Shown in pieces: positions 40,193-53,500 of a stretch of 64,000 bases of DNA (positions are counted from its first letter, which is position 1; the number at the start of each line of letters is the position of its first letter). This stretch comes from Metallyticus violacea. Lineage: Eukaryota; Arthropoda; Insecta; Mantodea; Metallyticidae. The stretch lies in the NCBI GenBank assembly GCA_030762175.1, contig CM060831.1, positions 67,128,001 to 67,192,000 on the forward strand. Reading direction: 5' to 3'. The notes under the pieces were generated by a model that made no database searches, had not been told where the DNA came from, and saw nothing but the letters and a program-made list of their open reading frames with translations. A program made the position numbers and the translations under genes.

Positions 40193-43100
40193 GTGGTGAG
40201 TGTTTCAGAACTCAACTGACAGATTTTCAAGGTAGGTATCTGAACATTTTTTATATAGAATCAATGTTTGCTGGAGCCTTGCTTTGGAGTTACAAGGGTT
40301 TAATTGCACAATGGACCACAACTTAAAATATACACCCAAGTCTTACAACTAGTGTGTTAGCACTATCTTTCCACCATCCCTTTCCATTTTCATTCAGTAA
40401 ACAGTCCACCCTCATATTAGTTATGGTTTGGCTACATGATGAAGCACTTATGTAGAGCTCGTTGACATATCCCTTATGAATGGTAGGGCGCAGTGCAATG
40501 GGAGACTGCTACAAGACTTTATCCATTGAGATTGCCTACCTCATCACTGCACATTTGCATGAATAGATTAACAATTATATACAACTGGAACATTTTCTGT
40601 TTTTATGCAGGATACTTGGTTCCAGCAAAACATTCGAACACCGGAATTGGTAGAGATGGTTTTGGTTATAGAATACCTTTATTTTAATTACCTTTAATGG
40701 TCACTCTATATGTTTTTAACAATAACTTGGCCACGACTGTCTTTTATCTAATAATTTTCTGACATCTGCCTTAAATGCTGGATGAAAAGTTGTCAGTAGA
40801 GTTCTGAAACATCCTATATGTAAACTATTTTGATTTAATATAAATGGTCGCTTCTTAAACTATAGGAAAAATTTACCCAAGAAATGGTAACAAGGCACAC
40901 AAGGCTGGTCACACAAATCCAGATTCCGTTAGACATTAATAATGGAGTGTTTTGTAATTCATCAATTATGATTTGTTCACTGGATTTGTTCTCATATAAT
41001 ATACAACTTGATAAATGAAAATTTTAAGACATGCTAAAGTTTAATTATATACTTTATGCAATTTTGTTACAGAATAAAATGGTGGAGCTGATCAAAAAAT
41101 AGAGCAAATATCTGTATTATATGACTATTTTAATGGAAGCATTAAAATTCCATTTAAGTATACAATATTACAATAATTAACAGGTTTGCTAATAAATTAA
41201 ATTTGCCCTGCAAATAGGTTTTCATCAGTGTGAATGCATTCATTACCTTATGTAAGTGGGTTTGTCAGATTATCTTTTAGCAATGCAATATGCAGGCTTA
41301 TTCCACCCCACACTTCAAATATGTATTGCAAAGTAATTAGAATATTGGTTGAACAATGGAATCAAAGTTTTGCTGCAGTAATTATTTTCCCTGCACAACA
41401 TAAAAACACACAAAATTTTTATGGAAAGTTTGAAAGAGAGGAGAAAAAAAGTGTTCAAACCAAAAAATCTGAGCTGCAATTATAAAGGAAGTTCACACAG
41501 CTACCATACCATGCTATTACAAATTATTTCTACTTTTTTAGTTCAAATTAATGTAATAGAATGGGCAAGAACTTACCTTTTTGCAATACTGACATTGGTA
41601 TGCACCTTTTCCATCATGCATCTCTGCTGCGTGTTTCATGATATTTTCCTTCCCTAGAACAGCAGTCCCACAGACCTTGCAATGATATTTGCGAATGGTA
41701 AGGCTAAAGTTGGGATCATGAAAAACGGTGCAATGCATACGATAATAAAGTGGATGAGAAAATCTCAAATTACAGCCTCCACAGTCTGCAACACAAAATA
41801 AAAATACAATTGACACCTTTTAGAATATTGCTGTATATGTTAAACAATACCTTAACTTACTGCATAACTAGAAAATAGAATAAGTTTCATTAATTGCATT
41901 AAAGTGATCCAGTGCATAACATATCCTTTCGCAAACATGGCAAGTGCTTTTGGCATGTTACCAAATGATTATCAGTTCTTTTGAGTTCTTTTATTTTTAT
42001 TGATCCATCCAAGCTTCAAATGCACTATGATTAACACCAATTGAAGAATATTATGCCAAGTTCTTGTTTACATGAATTTGTTTCTAATGAAGCTGAAGTG
42101 CACAACCAAAGTAATAATTATATCTTATATTCAACCTTATGGACCTTATGTCCAGCATGCATTATATTCAGACCCTGCAGTCACCTATTATGTGTCTTAT
42201 ACTATTTCAAGCAGCATATATCTGTTATACCAAATGATTTAATGCTCAAGAGATACTGGCTTAATGTTGCATCTTGAAACAGATTTCAATCATTGTTCCA
42301 AAAGAAAATAATAGACTTTGTAAACAAAAGCAATCAATGACTGATATTTGTGATGCATTATAAGCTTTTGTGTTGATTTACTACATAGAGAATAAAATAC
42401 AACTAATTGTTCTGAAATGTATTCTTTCAATTTGTTATTTTTATGCAATGTTTTCAAATTTCAGTTTGGATTAATGGGACTCTACTTTAGTCACAGTTGT
42501 TTGCATACATTTACCATCTCATATCCATTGCCATAATCTTTGAGAAAACAAATAAACTTGGAATTTCCCAACATTTTAAATCATACAATATTCACCTTTT
42601 CAAGATGGGGAAAAAAATCCCAGGAAATTTAAAAAGACCCGTGCAAATAAATGTCTCAACAAGAGATGGCTCAACAGTAAAATTGCAACTTAAATGGTAC
42701 TTACTTATATACAGGATATGGTAAACTCTGTGAAGTTGCAATAAGCTTGGTGTTTGACAAAGGCATTAATTAGGGAGAGGTAATAGATCTATACCTCACC
42801 CACTATATATCTCTTGCAAGAATTTATCCTGTTTTTTAAAATCCAAACAATTAACATTTCAGGCAGGCTGCCACAGATTATTGGGGCATATGAATGTTAG
42901 TGCATGCACAAAGTAGATAATTTGCTATGCCTGGAAAATAACATTGTAGCAATTAAGATGATGACAATTCTGAGGGTAAGGGAAAAAGTATGATTATGCA
43001 TGAATATTTGGAAAGAGTATGACAGGGAGAAGGAGATGGAATGATCTGAGTAGTCAAAATACAAAGTAAGTTATTTGCAGATATTAGAGCTCTAAATCAT

Positions 43101-43742
43101 ATCAATAATCTGGGATAACAGGATGAGGGCTGGGGGGAAAAATGCATCAGACTTAATTATAAAAAATGTGCATTTTTAGTGACATTGTTATAGTTGTAGT
43201 TCAGTCCAAGTCTTTGGTATTTCCAGTAGAAAATGCTAGTGAGCCAATGGTATGGATTCAGCAGTAAGATAAAGAAGTTATAAAAATGTAATTACTTAAA
43301 GAAATTAATGATTAATAAATTTCAAATATGCCCTGATGAAAAAATGTAACAGATGTGTCCTTACATTAGATCCAGACTTTATCAATTACCCTCTGCCCAC
43401 TCCCAATGTTCCTTAAGTCAGATCCAGACTACATCAGTAAACTGGCTCCCAAAATTCTGTGGTGAGGGAAGGCCATGTTGCACGAAGAGCAGTAACATAA
43501 ACTTTGTGTCATGGTTCTGCCATAGTGGAACAAAATGAGAGTCACTTGAACATACAATAAAAAACAAAAGGAAATACCTGTTAACAGATTGTCTCATTTA
43601 TAAATAATTATTATTCATTTCAAAATATAATTAAAAAGGCGCTTCAATACCAAGCATAAAAAGGAATATGGCAATGAAACATTAGTGGGTAAGAATATTT
43701 TCTGATTTTATTCTAAATAGCTATCTGGTCCTATGTTGTTGC

Positions 43743-43783
<41 letters not shown>

Positions 43784-46700
43784 GGTAAAATTTGCAAAAA
43801 ATAATTTCAAGAATTACACAGTATGTTAACTACACAATATGACAAAACTAAAAATGCAACTATTTCTAATTCTTTTTTTAAGTTTGAGTCACACTACTTC
43901 ATCTACAAATGGAGTCATTTCATCTAATAGCTTGTATGACAGATTTAGATCAGATAAAGCATGATTTGCCCTATTGAAAGTTTACATTTTTCCCACGATA
44001 TGAACATTTGCTGCATATATTTAGTACTATATACTGTGAGCAAACATTTTCAAAATTAATTTTATTAAGAATAATGAACACTCTAAGTTGAAAGAATTTC
44101 ATATTATTTCCCTCCTTAGATTATGCACTTCTTCAATAGGACCAAATATAACTAAATTGGTAAACAAGAAAAGTTGCAGAGATGTGGTACAAGCTTTAGA
44201 AAAACAAAGTTAATGCCACCCTTCTCTCTTCTGATTTGCACTACAGCCCAGCTTTGGCCTGCTACAGTAGTTAATGCCACCTATTCTCCTTTTATCTTCA
44301 CTTTACAAATACAAGATTTTACTATCAGTCCAATTTAGGTAATTTAAATGTTTTGTGCATTTATATCCTTTCAAATATTAAAGAGTTTATTTTTATATAT
44401 AAAGACCTACATACCATTGGAAGCATTACACATTTTCTCTAAATTTGTTTGTGCTATTTTGTGGCCAAAAATATTTATTTTATTTGGTAATAATGTTTAT
44501 GAATGCAAGAGTTATTATTTGCAGCTGTTTGTTCATGGATATCACTATTTGCCCATGGCTTGTGGGAAAAGAGTGCCCCCCCTACCCTTCCACTCCTCTC
44601 CATATTTTTCAGTGTTGCCTAGAAAACTCCAAGAAAAAAATAAAGTTTCAAAAACAAAATATACAGCTTGGGCTGCTCAGAGCCAATTCTGGACAGAACC
44701 AGAGACAAATATCCTGCCACAGCTTACATTTGAGCTGCATGGTCCATAAACTGCAATGGTCTTTTGATATGCATGCAAGTGTGCACAGACACAAATATTA
44801 TGAAGAAAAAGTGATACAGTAGGCAATTGACTTACTGGTTTTTTCCATCTTTTTTTTTGACCAGGTAGTTCCTGTATCATCTGCCCAATAAAGCAGCTCT
44901 TCACCTTCTGCAATGTCTGCAACTGAGACAAAATAGAGTTCCCCATGTCGTACTACAGGTGCCAGATTACGCTGTTCTCTGACTGGGGCTGGTCTGACAT
45001 ACCTTAGCCAATTAGAGCAATTAGGATCAAATGTGCTAAGATACAGCCTCTCCTTTTCAGAAAATACCTATAGCAAAAAAATGTTTATTATTAAAAATAC
45101 ATACTACTTTGTCAAGTTTCTTGCATGTTTTGTTTTAATTTTTGTTAAATGTCAGCCTCACTAAATTTCTAATTTATTGGTCTTAGACAAAATTCTCATA
45201 TAGTTTGAATTATACTTATTATGCTCAATTTCCACTTGACGTTATACTACCATATGCATTTAAAATATTAAGATCCTTAGCTTACATTTCATGCAAACTA
45301 ACCTACCCTTTCTCAAAGCTATCAGATTTGAGGGACACTCAAACGTTTCTGGATTGAGTAAACCATTTACAATAATACACAAAATATTCCATCATGTGGT
45401 AACCTAAATTTTATCTATAAATCAACATAATATCACCAGCTGCTACTCTTGCAGTCTCAACAATGTGGGTTGAAAAGAGCACTTGTGGCAGTAATTCAGT
45501 GTTGTGGGGTGAGATTACATCACAATGATTTATAAAGAATTTAAAAGCAGCTTAAACCAAGAACAGTGCCTTTACGGACTCACACGGGCTTCATAGAACC
45601 TTGATCCTTCACATACAACTGTCTTCTGTTGGCTCACAGAATTCAATAGGAACCAAAAATATTTTAAAGATGGAGTAAATAAAGGTCTTTGATGACAGTG
45701 ACTGTAGAAAATATCACTACTGTGAAGATGAAAGAAATCCATAAAGGGGCCTATACGAATTTGAGGCATTCCTTAATATTGGATCTTCTTAGATGACACA
45801 TCCACAAGAAAAGTCAAGAGAGCAAGGAGTGTGGGAAAGAAAATGGTGGTGACATTCTTCATTAGCAGTCATATGATAACAATTTCCCTGCAATACAATA
45901 ATGCAGTGGCACAAAACAGTTTTTCTCCCTAAAATTTTTCAAAAGGGTGTGAACAACGGCCAAGAATTGAACTTAAGAGGCATTGCACCATGACAATGCC
46001 ACACTTAACTCCCTGGAGAGTACCCTTGTGAAGTTTTCCACCTCATCCTTACAGTTCTGTCCTGGTATACTGTGACTTTTTCCTGTTCCCTTTGATAAAG
46101 AACTGACTGCAGGTGAAGCAATTTTAAAGCCCAAAAGATGCTGTAGCACCGTTCATGCTTCCTCTAATGGTTTTGTTCATCATGGCCCACAAAGGTATCT
46201 TTAAATTCAATATGGTGGTTACTATGGGTGAAACAGGAGCATTTCTGGTTCATTTTGGCAGGTATTTAAAATAAGTTTATGATTTTTCCTATACCGTCCT
46301 GCTACATTCACAGGAAACACATGAGGATTCAGAAAATGTGTTGCAACTCCAACAACTGGTTACTCTGGGAGTAGTACAGCTTATTTTGAATTTAACATCA
46401 GCTAAGATATTTAAATATTTTAAACTGTCAAATTTTTTACTTTGCAGCAAGCCCTTCATGTTCAATAAACATTATCAGACAGTAGTATTTTGTACCCTAT
46501 GTATTACGCAATATGCTCAATGTACATGGGATCTCTCAATATACTACTCTCCGTCACCGCCACAGGTGGCCAAGGTCGTTAAAGAGTGGGGTTCGAATCC
46601 CGCCAGGACCGTCCTCCTTGACTGAGGTTTTTTGCAGGTTTTCCTCAGTCCTCATAACTGGCAAATGCTGGGAAGGTACCCTAAACTTAGGCCTGGAATG

Positions 46701-49700
46701 TTTATTTCCTTAAAAATAAATCCTTTCCCAATTTATCATTTCATTTTGTGTATCACCAGTGTCCACTGCCTGTGGTGCTTCGGTAGTAAAAACTGGCATT
46801 AAACACTATTTAAAAAAAAAAATTCACCAATGTCAGTACACTGTTGCCATTTTCCTGGTAACTTCATTATGGTGCTGCAAAACTATTGTTTGGGAATACT
46901 ACACCACCACAGTGGACAGTTGCTGAATTTCCTCATTGTTGTCAAATTTTTTATTGTGCAGCAAGTCCTTCATGTTGTTGAATAAGACATAATCAGATCT
47001 GGTGAATATGGCACAACAGTGAACACCAACGATGCCAACTTTGTGGTCATAGCGTCGATGTAGGACTATGCATTGTCATGTTGGAGGAACTCTGCTGTCA
47101 ACCACTTTCCCTATTGCCATTGCTGAATCCTATGTCTAAGCCATGTAAGGGTCTAGCAGTACAGCTTCCTTGATAGTCATTCCTTAAGGAACCCAGTCCA
47201 TTAGTACATGCCTGAAGTGTCCCTAAAGACAGCGATTATCTGCTTGCTTAGAGATGGAGCAGCATGAGATTTCATAGGTGGTGACTCCCTGAATATTTCC
47301 ATTGCATGGATTGGAATTTCTTCTTCGGTATGTGATAGTGATACCATGACTCGTCATCAGTGACCAGCTTCTCCAAAAGATCCAGATCTTCATTATGCAT
47401 TTTCAGTAACCAACGGTAGGCTTCAACCCTTTTGTCCTTCTGTGCCACTGTCAAGTTCAGTAGAATCCAATGTGTGCACACCTTTTTCATATTCAAATTT
47501 TTGTGAATAATGGTGTGCAGGGTTGTGTGATCGAGGCATATCTGACATCCAGTTCATCTAAGGTTATGTGTCTATCAGTCATAATTTTAATTTAATTTTA
47601 TTCTGCACTGCTTATATGCTGATAACATGATTCTATATCAGGACATAATACTCTAGATTAATTTTTATTTATTGCTCTTTTACATTTATCTACACAATTT
47701 AATTCTATAGATATTAAAACTACAGTACTAATACTATAACTAAAAAATAAAACTTCAAAAAACTAAACTGGTACTGGAAAACAGCACAAAAACTATTTCA
47801 ACTATAACATATAATTAAACCTACAATTGCTACTGGTACCTCTGTATATTTCAATCAACATACTATAGAGATTTTACAATTGATTCCTCTGTATATTTCA
47901 ATCAACATACTATAGAGATTTTACAATTGATTAATTTACAATCTAAAATCTTAATTTCTATTCATGCTTGGTATGCAGGCTGCTCCCCACCAGAATTGGA
48001 ATTCCAGGAAACAGGATCTGGACACCAATGAGATTGCTGCCAGTCTCAAGCAGCAGCTATACCCATAGTGTGTTGACTGTGCAGTTTTCTTCTCTTCTCT
48101 TTTTTCTTCACTTTCTTCTATATTTCAATTTTTATCTGTACATTCTGCATCATAAATTTGGATTGGTCATTGGTGTTTTTTTTTCTTTTATGCTTCTGCT
48201 TTTTTTCTCTTCTACTTTTTCCATATATTCTTTATATTTTCCTCCTCTGTTTTTGGTCTACTTCTTCTTCTCTTATCAGCTGCTTCCTTTCTGCCCAAAG
48301 ACTATCATTATTCTCTTTTTCTGTTAATTCTGCTCCTTTATTTTGATTCAAATTGGGTGTTACCTTCTTCATCTTTTTGTTTTTGAACTGACTCTTCTTG
48401 TATATATCTTTCTTGCTATTCTTTGATTCTATGGGATCTTATAGGGGAGCATATAATTTCTGACAGTTAGACTTTCTCTCTTATTTGATTTTTATTGTTC
48501 ATATACTCTTTTGCCATTTTACACAATATTTTATTTGTTAAAACATTCAGTAACCTAAAATCATATTAATCTTTTGTGATGTTCCAAATGTATTTCCCTA
48601 CAAGTAGCCATCTTTCCTCAGCTATAATTGATTGGTGTTTAGGGCATACAAATGAAAAATGTTCTGGTGTATCAATCACTTTCCAAACCTTACATGTATT
48701 GTCTGCTTGTAATTTAAATTTTTGCAAATATGAGCAATATGGACTTTTTCCTGTTACTTAATGTTCTAATTCTGGAGTGAACATGTTTGCATTTTTATCT
48801 TTGCTTTATGGATGGAAAGATTTCATACACTCTTCTACCTTCTTATTTCATCCCACTCTTGTTGCCATATTTGTAATAAAGATCCTTCGACTTCTTTTTT
48901 ATTTCTACATACTTTGCCAATAATGTCCATTATTTTAAAATTTGTTTCTTACGCCAATAAGAGACTGCTCTTAAGCAGATTAAATAATCAATTGGCCATA
49001 TACCCAAGATTACTAATAGTCCCATTGTAGGAAATGTGGAAAATGCCCTGTACATCTCAATAAAATTTCCCTTTGGAAGCCCCTTAAAGTGCATCTAATA
49101 ATATCTTGCATGCCTTTTTCCGCCAAACTCTTCCTACAAAGTTTAATATGGCTGCAAAGATGCTAGTGTGATAGATTTTTATTCCTTAAACTTGAATATT
49201 GAAATATCTCTGTCCTATACTGGCCAACTTAAATATAACTTTTTCTCCTCAGATCTTGTAATTTCTACATGTTTCTTAGAATTTAAATTGTCTAAATAGG
49301 ACCTAGATAGCTATTTACTGCTTGTCTTTTTATAGTAGTATTGTTAATGATCAGGTTTCTTAAAATTTCCTTTCAAAAACATATGATGATTGTCAGGAGT
49401 TATCTCCAATTTTACTTTTATGCACCAATTATTTACATGATCAGTTATTTTATTCGATCTCTGTTCTATTTTCTTCTATTATTAATAATAAATCATCTGT
49501 ATATGCTATAATCCATTTTATACTACCTAAACCTTCTAACTTCTCTATTAAGAGATTCCAAAAATGTGTACCATAATTTTGATCCTAAAACTGATCCTTG
49601 TGGACATCCTTTGAATTCTTATATAATAGTCTGGTTTGCACTATTAACATATACCCTTTTGTTTTTGCAATAATCTATTAACAATTTATAACTGCATTTT

Positions 49701-50482
49701 GGATATTTCTTTATCCTTAAGATTTGAAAGAGTGCCAGCCACCATAAGTTATCAATACCTTGGCAATAACGAAAAATATAGCTATTACATCTTTTTATGT
49801 TGTTTTTGCAGTCTCTATTGCCTCATTAACAACATCTCTGTTGATTTGCCTCCTCTAAAACCAAATCATTTAATATTCATACTAATCATTGATCAATTGA
49901 TCAATTCTTTTGCTCAACAATTTTTCTTGAATTATACCCAGAACATTTAGTAAGCAAATAGGCCTATAGGATATCGGCTGTGTGGGATCTTTATCAGTTC
50001 CTTTGTTTAAAATTATCACATTCGCTTTCTTCCAGCAATAAGGCATCCTTTCCTACCACAGACAGTTATTACACAGTTGACACAGGTATGGAGTAATCTG
50101 ATCTTTTATGTAACATTTCCAACTTTATTTTGTTGGTCCTGGTGTCTGTTCTTAATTCCTTTATAATTTTTCTTATTTCAACTTCATGGAAGGGATAAAT
50201 GCCACCATTATATTTTTGGTAATGAGTTCTTTTCTTAATTTACTGTGCTCTGGGTTATCATTTTCTTTATTATCATTAGGTAGCAGTTTTAGAAGTAGAA
50301 GATTTATAGAATCCATCCAATTTATATTCATTTTATCATTCCCTTTATCAAGAGTAGATATTACTCCTGGGGCTTTTACTTTCTCCATTATTAGTTCATA
50401 AGGTATTGGAAAGGTTTACCTCTAAAATTGTTTTCGTGCAACTTTGCAATATTCTTCTACATTTTCTTTATATTTGTTTCTA

Positions 50483-50517
<35 letters not shown>

Positions 50518-53500
50518 CACACACATACATATATATTAGTGGAACCATGCTGATGATGAAGGCAACATCCTTCTAAACAGTGCAAGTAAGTGGAACAACA
50601 CTAGTGAAATTTGAGTGATTTCCTCATTAATAATTTGTTATATTCTCTATATTTAAATTACTTTCTCTTTCTAAAGCAATGATTATTATTGTTTGTATTA
50701 ATTTGTATGCCAAAATAAATTATACTGTGATCTCTTGACGTTAATGATTGACCTACCCCCAAATTAGTAACAATTTGGCTTGCTCTTTTATCTGTCAATG
50801 TAATATCTATGTTGGATGTAGCTCCTGCTCTATTATTGTAAGTGGGTGAGTTACATGGTTTGTTCTACATTTAGCTATAGCTCATTTATTACCACCTCCA
50901 GTAATTCTCCCCCTTTGTGCTTATAATTGCTGTTCCACCAATGGGAATGTGCGTTAACATCAGCAATATATATATCTTATTCTATTTATATATGGTTTTA
51001 TACATTTGTAAATTGAAAATAATGATTTACTAAAATACAATTTTTCTTCAAGTGCTATTTCTAAGCAATTTGCATGTGTCATTTAGTTGCATTATTTCCA
51101 CAACTTGTATTTCCAAATTAATAATTACTATTGTTGCCATAGAGTTTTTTTTATCTATTATCATTCTTATGTTTGCCAATGTATGTGCTGGCTTACACAA
51201 TATGGTTTCTGTATGCACAGAATAACTGCAGTTCTTCTTAACTCCATCTTACTAGTTTATTTCTATGAGCATTTATTTGCCCTATTTTGATCAAGTTAAT
51301 TGCATCCATCAATTGTGGTAACATGCAAATGACTATTTGGCCATGTTTTTTTTTAAATCAAAGGCTATCCTTCTGTAACTTCTTGACCACAATTAAAGGT
51401 ATATGAATTTCTGCAGTTTTGATGCCTTTCTTAGACAAAAAGCATGTAGTCCACTTTTGTCCATGATAGTCACCTTCCATCTTTTTCACATCTTTCTCTA
51501 CTTTACAACAAACACTGTACTTTCGCTACACATTCTGCTTACAACCACTTTCTAGCAGTTGCATGGCATACTAATATCATTGTCTTATGAATGGATGTAT
51601 CGATAGATTGCAAAGTATTCATGAAACACTGCTACTGTAAATAATTTCTGAATGCCCCTTGTATATAGGCATAGAAGCATGTTTTACTGTATCCGAATTT
51701 TTGTTTCACAATCAAACTTCTACAATTTAATAAACCATTATATAAAAATATACTGCTTGTAGTCATGGGCTTCATAAAAAGGAAGAATAAGTAAATCATC
51801 AGGTACTCTACCATGTAGAATTTTTTACTTCAAGATGATTCACTAAGTATCACGCTTATTCAATGAAGTTAACAATACCTTCAACTCCTGAGTTCATAGC
51901 AATCATCACAGAATCAAATCAAATCATACCTTCATAGATTCCATATCATAGAAAACCCAACATGTACATGTGGCTGAGGACAACAAATGGTGAACCATTT
52001 GGTTTATGAATGTGCAGACACAACACAACAGAGGATATCACCAATGAGAGACATCAGGAAGAAGAGAAAAGACTGGCTGGTGACTTGTCAACAGCTCATG
52101 AACAGTTATATAAAAGCTTTCAATCAGTTTATGTGTTTCATTGCTTACAAAAGTATTTTTTTGCCAAAACCAGAGCTAACAGGACAAAACAGCAGCAATT
52201 AAATGTCTTTTAGGACAACCAAAAGTTTAACAATGAAAAGAGACAAAATAATTATTAACTTTAAAGTACAATTCCCTATCATAAGTTTACATTTTATCTT
52301 GTCTGTCCAAATGCTTTAAACCTATCTAAGAAATTCATTTCCTACCTCCCAAATATCTTTCATATTGAAGTCATCAGGAATGTCCATTTCCCTGATAGGT
52401 TGTCCTACAAGTGGACCAAACTGTGTATACTGTCGTAGTTTACACCTCGTCACCACACTTGGTCCATGCTCAGGATCACATACTTGTAGCTCTAACCCTA
52501 ATGGCAATGATGCTTCGGCGAAGGTCAGCTTCTGCTTGGCATTACAGCTTTCCTTAGGAAATAATTTCACATCACCACCTTCCAGTGTGCTGCTGACACC
52601 AGTTTCAATGGCACTTTTATGAGCACTGCTAGATTCTATACAATTAGTCCTTTCCCATTTCAGGTTCTGAACACCAACACCTGGAGTAAACTCCTGTCTG
52701 TCACTTTGCATTTTGTGGGTGCTTGTAAATATGCTTTCTCTGGGTTCAGAGCTACTTTGTAGCCCACCACTATCTATACCCACATTGTTTGATGCTTCAT
52801 GAAACTCACTCCTTCCATTTCTCAAAGTTCCTAAAGTTTTTGCAAGTTCACCCTGCATACTTGAGTCTTGGTCTTCACCACGATTTTCACAATTGATTAC
52901 TGTTAGGCTATCCCCACTAATTGGGGTCCCAAGAATTACATTAGTCCGTTCAGACTTCAAGCTGCAGTTTTCATTTTTCCATTGTCCAAATATCACAGCA
53001 TCACCAATAATTATTGAGGGGTTACGTAAGGGACATGCATCCTGAACATGCCTAGAATTACAATCACAGCAAAGTTTGATTCTTATGGCAACTCGTTGCT
53101 GTTGTTGTTGTTGTTGCTGCTGCTGCTGAAGCTGCTGTTGTTGCTGTGGCGATGGCTGAAGCTGCAAAGAGGTTTGTACATCATGATGTTGTGGATGGTT
53201 GATATCATTTATTTTTGGTCCCATTTCTTCCATCCACTTATCACCATGTTCTTTGGTAGTGCAGTCTGCAGATACAACTATGTTTTCATAGTTTTCTCTT
53301 GGGTCCTTGAGAATCCCATCCTGAGGAGCCTTACGAATATCATGGTGTTTCCTGAAAAATAATTATAATAATAAAATAAAAATAATAAATTTAAAAAATT
53401 AAGTGTTGTTTATATTTTTATATTACTTAACCCACATACCAGATTCTGGGCTAAATGTATGCAAAACTGTCATACAAAACATAATTAATAATCATTCCGA

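Larger units (their letters stand above)
47950..51560 (-). pseudogene. Long decayed non-LTR retrotransposon (endonuclease plus RT)
   Basis: Minus-strand pieces fall in ORF2 order. Near 51240 LRRTAVILCIQKPYC and at 50940 DVNAHSHWW belong to the APE-type endonuclease. Near 50730 SRDHSIIYF is its end. RT follows: PGV at 50370, KKANVIILNKGTDKDP then ISYRPICLLNVLG at 50040-49930, CPQGSVLGSKLW near 49600, and the catalytic YTDD (AYTDDLLLIIEE) near 49490. At 48760-48600 VTGKSPYCSYLQKF then DTPEHFSFVCP matches the C-terminal LTGHGxFxxYL and EHxxFxCP motifs of Jockey/I/R1-type elements. Stops and frameshifts occur throughout. A foldback and microsatellite sit inside it. Confidence 0.78.

Noticed and set aside
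20451..43783. Regularly spaced repeats suggesting a CRISPR array
   Set aside because: The trinucleotide tracts are simple microsatellites in a eukaryotic genome, without spacers or cas genes.
44348..44822. Two overlapping plus-strand ORFs just below exon D
   Set aside because: Different frames over the same intron sequence, no splice sites or recognised domain.
48158..48346. Hydrophobic plus-strand ORF as a membrane protein
   Set aside because: Phe/Ser-rich translation of a T-rich strand at the 3' end of the minus-strand LINE, no other support.
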